Source: Bidens hawaiensis (lineage: Eukaryota; Streptophyta; Magnoliopsida; Asterales; Asteraceae). From it: a stretch of 64,000 nt of DNA. Positions 59,549 through 64,000 of the stretch are shown here, one piece after another. Made by a program: the position numbers and the translations under genes. The stretch is from assembly GCA_021521415.1 (NCBI GenBank), contig JAIQDT010003785.1:101600-165599 (forward strand), read 5' to 3'. The notes beneath the pieces are model-generated. The model had not been told where the DNA came from, searched no databases, and was given only the letters and a program-made list of their open reading frames with translations. How positions within the stretch are numbered: position 1 is the stretch's first letter; the number at the start of each line of letters is the position of its first letter.

Positions 59549-59957
59549 TCGTTCCGCGGGTTACGCGTGAACAAATTCTGGATACGGTGCTCGTCTATGT
59601 AAGTGGCGCAGCCACTACGAGCTAAAATAACGTAAAACCGTCCCGCGAGTTACGCGCAGACGTTTCTGGAAAACTAGGCTCGTCTATGCAAAGAGGCATT
59701 GCCCCTACGAGCTAAGGATACTGTCCCGCGGGTTACGCGCGAACAATTCTGAGAAACTGTGCTCGTCCATGCAAAGAGGCATTGCCCCTACGAGCTAAGG
59801 ATACCGTCCCGCGGGTTACGCGCAGACGTTGTGCCGGAAAACAAGGCGCTCGTCCATGCAAAGAGGCGCGACCCCTACGAGCGGGCTCAACCCCATAGTA
59901 CTGCCCCATGCCAGGCACTCGTCCATGCAAAGAGGTGCGACCCCTACGAGTGGGCGG
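59549..59957 (-). repeat. Tandem array of about 83-90 bp units in the LTR of G
   Basis: Four units start with gtcccgcgggttacgcg (near 59551, 59640, 59723, 59806), the last three spaced 83 bp, followed by two partial units. Each contains GCTCGT...(about 24 nt)...ACGAGC, an inverted pair that could fold. Some are followed by ctaaggata. Confidence 0.85.
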
Positions 59958-61009
59958 ATCAAACCAGCAGTCCCTACCCTTAGAGTTCCAATGGTAAAGT
60001 GATCACTTACTCGAGTTCTAGCGCACATACATTGAAAACCTTAGATAACCGTTTGCATTGCTCATCATGAAACATAACTTAAACACATAATCGCTTTCAT
60101 AGCTTGTAAGTATACCATGATAAAACATTATTTAAGTACGTGTCCCTCGCCCCGAAAGCAGTTTAAAACAGTGAAAACAGTGAAAATAGGGGCTGTGAGA
60201 CTCACCTGAGGTTCTTGTTAAGGGATTAATCGAGATTCGGGTTTTCTTGGTGTTGGCCTCGGAATCGAAGGTCTAGAATACGATTAAATAACAAGTATAT
60301 ATATTAAGATCAAGAAATAGGAGAATATAAGGGTTGGATAGTAGGTCTCAAGGTTATATTCTCGGCTTACCTAGTAACAGGATCGGAGCTGGAAACAACG
60401 GATGCTTGGGAAAGGATTAGTGCAAGTTTGTAGTTCTTTGAAGTGTGTTTTGGGTGATAATTTAGGCTACAAATTTATAGGCAAACTCAAGGGAACACAA
60501 TCCCTTGCTTTAGGGGATTGAAATCTTTTCATATCTAAATGTAATGATGATAAAGTATGGAAGTTATTATTATTTACTTAAGAGTGGAGTAGTGGATAAA
60601 AGATTTTGATTTGATTTGGACAGAACATGCAGGTCTGGGGTTGGTGAGAATAGGGTGGCTGACAGTTGACTTTTCATGTTACAGTGTGCTTTTTCAGGTA
60701 CTTTTGTCAGTGTACAGTAAAAAGTGGAAAATCTCTGAAACACGCTACTGTTTCCTTTCGGGCGGGAGTAATCTCCTTAACTGGAGAATAGACCAAGTGT
60801 TCTGCGCGTATAACTTGGTGCGCATAGCTTTCTGCGTATAGGACATGTCTTTGCTGCGGGTAGGTGCGTAACCTTCTCGCAGTTAGGGACATTTGAGTTT
60901 CATTTGTAGATTCTCCAGGTGGTCTTGGTATTTCAACATAGTGATCAGTCATGTTGAAGTCAATTCCATCTTGGAGCTTCAGACAAACTAGCTCTCAACG
61001 TTCCCGCCA

Positions 61010-61225
61010 TGCGGGTAGGTTAGTTCCCTTCCGCACGCGCATAAACGATGCAGGATGCACCCGCCTTAGCATCATGCGGGATGGCCAAATCATTCACGCA
61101 TGGCGCATATAACATATGCTCACGCTGGTTCTTAACATGGTGCGCTCGCGCAGTTTGCACATAACAACTGCACGCGCTGACTAACATGGCGCGCTCGCGC
61201 AGGGCGCACATAACAAATGCACGCG
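61010..61225. repeat. GCGC-rich word region in the U3 of G
   Basis: Strings such as gcgcgctcgcgcag, gcgcacataacaaatgcacgcgc and catgcgggt repeat in varied order and orientation over about 215 bp. The word GCGC is also over-represented through the pol region of G. Confidence 0.7.
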
Positions 61226-61299
61226 CTTAATATTTACAATCACCTAATTATTAGGTTGATTACTTAGCTTATGGGTTTGGGAAATTACCGGTTGTCACA

Positions 61300-61310
61300 T
61301 TCTCCCCTCG
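61300..61310 (-). other. Polypurine tract of chromovirus G
   Basis: On the minus strand CGAGGGGAGAA lies directly before the LTR start, preceded by GGGACGAAATTCG, the conserved Tekay context seen also in element C. Confidence 0.85.
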
Positions 61311-61333
61311 TTAAACGAATTTCGTCCCGAAAT

Positions 61334-62240
61334 TTAGGAGACGTTGCTGGCAGAAGCCATGTTCTGAAAGAGGTGTGGGTATTTTGTGCGCATCTGGTCT
61401 TCTCTTTCCCAAGTGAATTCAGGCCCACGCCTCGAGTTCCATTGAACCTTTACTAACTTGATTTTGCTTCTGCGTAACTTTTGTTCTTTCCAATCGGTTA
61501 CTGCTATGGGTTCTTCTACGAAGTGCAGCTGTTTGTCAATATGAATTTCTTCCAACGGTAAAATCAACGTTTCGTCAGATAAACACTTCTTGAGGTTGGA
61601 TACATGAAACGTATCATGAACTCCACTGAGTTCGGCGGGTAGACGGAGTTTATAAGCAACTGGACCGATCCTCTCCAGGATCTCAAATGGTCCAATGTAG
61701 CGCGGATTTAGCTTTCCTCGCTTACCGAAACGGGGGACTCCCTTCCATGGAGAGACTTTCAAAAGTACTTTATCCCCTACTTGAAACTCCAACGGTTTCC
61801 TTCTCATATCAGCATAACTTTTCTGTCTGTCGCGTGCTGCCTTAAGGCGATCCCTTATCTGAAAAATCTTGTCTGTTGTTTCTTGGATCACTTCTGGACC
61901 AGTCATTTGCTTGTCGCCCACTTCAGCCCAACACAGTGGGGATCTACACTTGCGCCCATATAATGCTTCAAACGGCGCTGCCTTGAGGCTTGTGTGATAA
62001 CTGTTATTGTAAGAAAATTCAACCAACGGAAGGTGGGTATCCCAACTACCTCCAAAATCGATCGCGCACGCGCGCAGCATATCTTCCAATGTCTGGATCG
62101 TTCGTTCGCTTTGTCCATCCGTTTGGGGGTGATAAGCCGTACTCATGTCCAGTCGAGTACCTAACCCCTCTTGTAATGATCTCCAAAACCTTGAGGTGAA
62201 CCGACTATCTCTATCAGAAATGATGGACACTGGGACTCCA
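61334..62240 (-). pseudogene. Integrase core end and chromo-type tail of chromovirus G
   Basis: The segment starts with [14 protein letters not shown] (second catalytic acid) and [20 protein letters not shown] (third). The [19 protein letters not shown] module and the chromo-type tail ([30 protein letters not shown]) follow, ending [14 protein letters not shown]. Chromo-type tails are thought to steer insertion toward marked chromatin. It is one base out of frame with the upstream pol segment, with the break near 62243-62246 in a short T-run. If that break is a sequencing error, the pol gene would be intact here. Confidence 0.85.
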
Positions 62241-64000
62241 TGTTTGAAACTACTTCTCGAATATATAGTCGGGCTAACTTTTCCATTTTATCAGTTTCTT
62301 TAATCGGCAGGAAGTGCGCTGACTTAGTTAGCCGATCTACAATAACCCATATCGTGTCGTAACCCCCAGGTGTCCTTGGTAGTTTGGTGATGAAATCCAT
62401 GGAGATTTGTTCCCACTTCCACATGGGAATTTCTGGCTGTTGAAGTAACCCCGACGGCTTCTGGTATTCAGCCTTTACCTTTGAACACGTCAGGCACTTA
62501 CTGACATGTGTCGCGATGGCGCCTTTAAGATTGGGCCACCAATACAACATTTTAACATCTTGGTACATCTTGTCTGCGCCAGGATGTACGGAATACCGCG
62601 TCTTGTGAGCTTCGTTTAATACCTGCTCGCGCAGTCCTCCCTTGAGAGGGACCCATATGCGGTTGGCAAAATATCGAGTGTTCCCTTTAAGTTCCAAATT
62701 CTTAATCATACCCCCAAGGGATTCAGTTTTAACAAACTCTGGTTTCAAGGCTTCTTGCTGAGCGTCTCGGATGCGCGTAGAGAGCTCTGCGTGAATTGTT
62801 AGCTTTAGGGCCTTGACCCGTAGTGTTTTTATTCGCTCCTTTCTGCTTAGCGCGTCTGCTACCACATTCGCTTTCCCCGGATGATACTTGATCTCGCAAT
62901 CATAATCATTCAACAATTCAACCCATCTTCGTTGCCTCATGTTTAAATCCTTCTGATTGAATATATGTTGGAGGCTCTTATGATCCGTAAAGATTACACA
63001 TTTCGTACCGTAGAGGTAATGGCGCCAAATCTTTAGCGCGAAGACAACCGCTCCAAGTTCTAAATCATGCGTTGTGTAGTTCTTTTCATTGGTCTTGAGT
63101 TGGCGCGAGGCATACGCTATAACTTTGTCTCGCTGCATAAGGACACATCCGAGTCCCTGGTGTGAAGCGTCGCAGTAAACGACGATGTCATCCGTCCCCT
63201 CTGGTAAAGATAAAATTGGCGCACTACATAACTTCTGTTTCAACATTTGAAATGCCGCTTCCTGATTCTCGCCCCAAATAAACGCCTTGTCTTTCTGAGT
63301 TAGCGCGGTCAGAGGTAGAGCTAACTTGGAGAAGTTCTCAATGAAGCGTCGATAGTAGCCAGCTAGTCCAAGGAATTGCCTCACCTCAGTTGGGGTTTTT
63401 GGCGCTTCCCAGTTTTCGATGGCTTTAACCTTAGAAGGATCGACGTGTATTCCTTTCTCGTTTACAACGTGACCGAGAAAGTGAACCTCTCTAAGCCAAA
63501 ACTCACATTTAGAAAACTTTGCATACAACCTTTCTTTCCTTAATAATTCCAAAATCAACCTCAAGTGTTGCTCATGCTCGGCCTTGGTTCGAGAGTAAAT
63601 TAGAATATCATCTATAAACACAATCACAAACTTGTCCAAGTATGGTTTGCACACACGGTTCATCAGATCCATGAATATAGCCGGCGCATTAGTTAGCCCG
63701 AAAGGCATCACTAAGAACTCATAATGGCCATATCTGGTTCGGAAGGCTGTCTTTGGCGCGTCTTCCTCATGGACCCTAAGTTGGTGGTATCCTGACCGTA
63801 GATCTATCTTCGAATAATAACTGGATCCCTGCAACTGGTCAAATAAGTCGTCAATCCTCGGTAAGGGGTACCGATTTTTGACTGTCAGCTTATTCAGCTC
63901 CCTGTAGTCAATACACATCCGGAACGAACCATCCTTCTTCTTAACAAACAGTACTGGAGCTCCCCAAGGTGAAAAGCTTGGGCGTATGAAACCCTTATCC
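62161..64000 (-). pseudogene. pol: RT, RNase H and integrase N-terminus of chromovirus G (partial)
   Basis: The visible part begins within RT near 64000 and reads [41 protein letters not shown] and the catalytic FIDDILIYS near 63595-63620, all with expected residues. RNase H has [35 protein letters not shown] and [11 protein letters not shown]. The integrase zinc segment ([22 protein letters not shown]) and the first catalytic Asp ([10 protein letters not shown]) follow. No stop occurs until the frame break near 62245, after which 13-30 residues are out of frame. The element continues outside the window. Confidence 0.88.

Larger units (their letters stand above)
59078..61299 (-). mobile_element. 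3' LTR of chromovirus G
   Basis: On the minus strand it begins TGTGACAACCGG and ends CCGGGTGTGACA; it is 2222 bp. A TATA box (cctataaattt on the minus strand) lies near 60470-60480. It holds a tandem array (59549-59957) and a GCGC-rich word region (61010-61225) near its U3 start. No ORF inside is supported. Confidence 0.88.
59078..64000 (-). mobile_element. Tekay-type chromovirus G, 3' half, running off the right edge
   Basis: On the minus strand the order is RT, RNase H, integrase, chromo-type tail, polypurine tract, 3' LTR. The LTR is 59078-61299. The presumed target bases are ATCAA (59073-59077). Gag, protease and the 5' LTR lie beyond 64000. Only one frame break is seen in 2.6 kb of pol, so this is the youngest-looking element in the window, as expected for the innermost of three nested insertions. 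Confidence 0.9.

Overview
This window is plant nuclear DNA, almost certainly intergenic heterochromatin of a flowering plant with a large, repeat-rich genome. The evidence is the set of plant-specific transposon lineages: Ty1/copia elements with very long gag regions, an Athila-type Ty3/gypsy element, Tekay/Del-type chromoviruses, a plant RTE LINE with a short tandem tail, CACTA, hAT-type MITEs and Helitron ends. The style recalls Asteraceae, but nothing here proves the family. I see no intact host gene, no rRNA, no convincing tRNA and no CRISPR array. Nearly every coding region belongs to a retrotransposon, and all are broken or cut by the window edge or by another insertion.

Layout from left to right. 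Positions 1-670 are AT-rich DNA with a dispersed word array. A decayed copia element A (+) runs from an LTR near 675 to the end of pol near 8829. AT-rich DNA follows, then a 5'-truncated RTE LINE (10543-12084). Next is LTR/leader-like DNA with a TTCGAA word array (12085-13500). A degenerate Athila element B (-) fills 13500-19445, with its 5' LTR starting at 19452. A 12.5 kb Tekay chromovirus C (+, 20833-33315, perfect 5-bp target duplication TTACA) interrupts that flank. The 5' LTR of C is itself interrupted by a CACTA fragment (about 21109-24224).

Positions 33459-38700 hold two Helitron 3' termini, an hAT-type MITE and possible gene fragments. From 38700 to 44406 lies the 3' internal part of another retroelement H, with a long decayed ORF of unknown function in the place where env-like genes sit. 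That ORF is split by a solo Tekay-like LTR (40656-42903). A polypurine tract and two inverted LTRs follow (44407-45531). Positions 45.5-51.6 kb hold LTR-like remnants, two tRNA-like Pol III boxes and two hAT-type MITEs. The right end is a three-level nest: copia E (51603-) interrupted by copia F (54715-), which is interrupted by chromovirus G (-, 59078 to beyond 64000).

The most unusual feature is shared by many of these unrelated elements. Their LTRs or untranslated leaders are studded with a family-specific, usually CpG-containing and often palindromic word, present in both orientations at irregular spacing: TTCGAA in A and in 12.9-13.5 kb, TTCGTTA/TAACGAA in C, the solo LTR and the H LTRs, GCGAAGTT in E, TTCGATCGAA in F, and GCGC in G. 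In D/H, E and F the words lie directly upstream of a TATA box. This looks like a convergent cis-element architecture and is the main candidate for follow-up.
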